DNA of 21,848 bases from an uncultured Collinsella sp. (GTDB lineage Bacteria; Actinomycetota; Coriobacteriia; Coriobacteriales; Coriobacteriaceae): NCBI GenBank assembly GCA_902493915.1, contig CABUQY010000028.1, forward strand, positions 1-21,848, written 5' to 3'. The notes below the pieces were generated by a model that searched no databases, was not told the origin of the DNA, and saw only the letters and a list, made by a program, of their open reading frames with translations. This document shows positions 21,238-21,848 of this stretch, one piece after another; position 1 is the first letter of the stretch; every line of letters starts with the position of its first letter. A program made the translations under genes and the position numbers.

Positions 21238-21848
21238 ATAAAAATTCGCCGATTCGGTGGACTTCGGGTTGTAGGTCTACTCCGAATTGGTCCTTGACGG
21301 TTGCTTGAATGTGGCGGATGAGTTCGTCGACGTCGGCGGCGGTGGCGTGGTCGGCGTTGACGATGAAGCCGCAGTGCTTCTCGCTCACCTGGGCACCGCC
21401 GACAGCGTGGCCGCGCAGGCCGGCGTCCATGATGAGCTTGCCGGCAAAGTGGCCCTCAGGGCGCTTGAAAGTGGAGCCGGCGCTCGGCATGTCGAGAGGC
21501 TGCTTGTCCTCGCGGCGTTGACGGTAGTCGTCCATGTCGGCCTTGATCATCGCGGCGTTGCCCGGGGCAAGGTTAAAGGTGGCAGAGAGCACGATAAGGC
21601 CGTCGTCGGCGATACGGCTCTTGCGATAGTCCAGGTTAAGCTCGTCGACATCGAACTCAATGATATTGCCGCTGCCGCGGGTGCCGTCGTCGAGCACGCG
21701 GGCGGGCTTATAGACGCGCACGGACTCCAAAACATCGGCCATGCAGGCGCCATAGGCACCGGCGTTCATATAGCAGGCGCCGCCGACCGAGCCGGGGATG
21801 CCCGAGAGGGGCTCCATGCCGGTAAGATCAGTCTCGGCTGCCGCGGCC
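21236..21848 (-). CDS. murB: UDP-N-acetylenolpyruvoylglucosamine reductase, C-terminal part (runs off right edge)
   Basis: Reduces the enolpyruvyl group to make UDP-N-acetylmuramic acid, the second committed step of peptidoglycan synthesis; FAD-dependent. About 203 residues are visible, entering in frame from the edge through AETDLTGMEPLSGIPGSVGG, the second half of the FAD-binding domain. NAGAYG, then SAGSTFKRPEGHFAGKLI with the catalytic serine, and GGAQVSEKHCGFIVN follow. The compact C-terminal part fits the type II (Staphylococcus-like) enzyme. The N-terminal part lies outside the window. Confidence 0.95.
   Translation of the reverse strand, partial: AAAAETDLTGMEPLSGIPGSVGGACYMNAGAYGACMADVLESVRVYKPARVLDDGTRGSGNIIEFDVDELNLDYRKSRIADDGLIVLSATFNLAPGNAAMIKADMDDYRQRREDKQPLDMPSAGSTFKRPEGHFAGKLIMDAGLRGHAVGGAQVSEKHCGFIVNADHATAADVDELIRHIQATVKDQFGVDLQPEVHRIGEFL

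Overview
The window looks like chromosomal DNA of a high-GC, gut-type actinobacterium of the class Coriobacteriia, most likely Collinsella or a close relative. This is an inference from gene content, codon bias and the style of the intergenic repeats; no species-level marker is complete here.

Layout. Bases 1-138 hold the 3' end of a 5S rRNA and its terminator. Bases 189-7071 form one tightly packed forward operon: acpS, nnr (NAD(P)HX repair), alr, a family 4-type uracil-DNA glycosylase, tsaE, and one long gene fusing TsaB, RimI and TsaD. Together these serve carrier-protein activation, metabolite repair, cell-wall D-alanine supply, DNA repair and tRNA t6A37 synthesis. Bases 7072-7560 hold two large hairpin elements. 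Bases 7619-9852 are a cstA-type transporter gene behind a promoter, a 14-codon Ile/Val-rich leader peptide and an intrinsic terminator, which looks like an attenuator. Bases 9955-12114 encode a protein with a JetD-like Toprim (DUF2220) C-terminus and a very long charged linker. A third hairpin element follows, then an AAA_14/DUF4143 ATPase under a double palindromic operator (12401-13859). Bases 13860-14297 are a repeat- and tRNA-debris region ending in tRNA-Gln(TTG). On the minus strand follow a CwlM-like peptidoglycan-binding protein, a polyprenyl diphosphate synthase and a decayed PTS EIIC/HAD gene, which faces a TreR-like GntR regulator. After a decayed sugar ABC permease start come galE (minus), a secreted coiled-coil NlpC/P60- or CHAP-like hydrolase (plus), a fourth hairpin element and the C-terminal part of murB (minus, running off the right edge).

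Most notable: four copies (7084-7218, 7362-7521, 12123-12259, 21022-21159) of an element with a conserved 69-70 nt core set between arms of 26-45 nt that are perfectly complementary within each copy but differ from copy to copy. The core itself shows compensatory changes. At 7084-7218 the inverted symmetry continues outward in decayed form, so that the far side carries a diverged, inverted copy of the 3' end of tsaD at a matching distance from the centre. The flanks of the copy at 7362-7521 also show decayed symmetry. This suggests elements that sit inside, create, or repair inverted duplications of their own target site. I know of no described family that matches.
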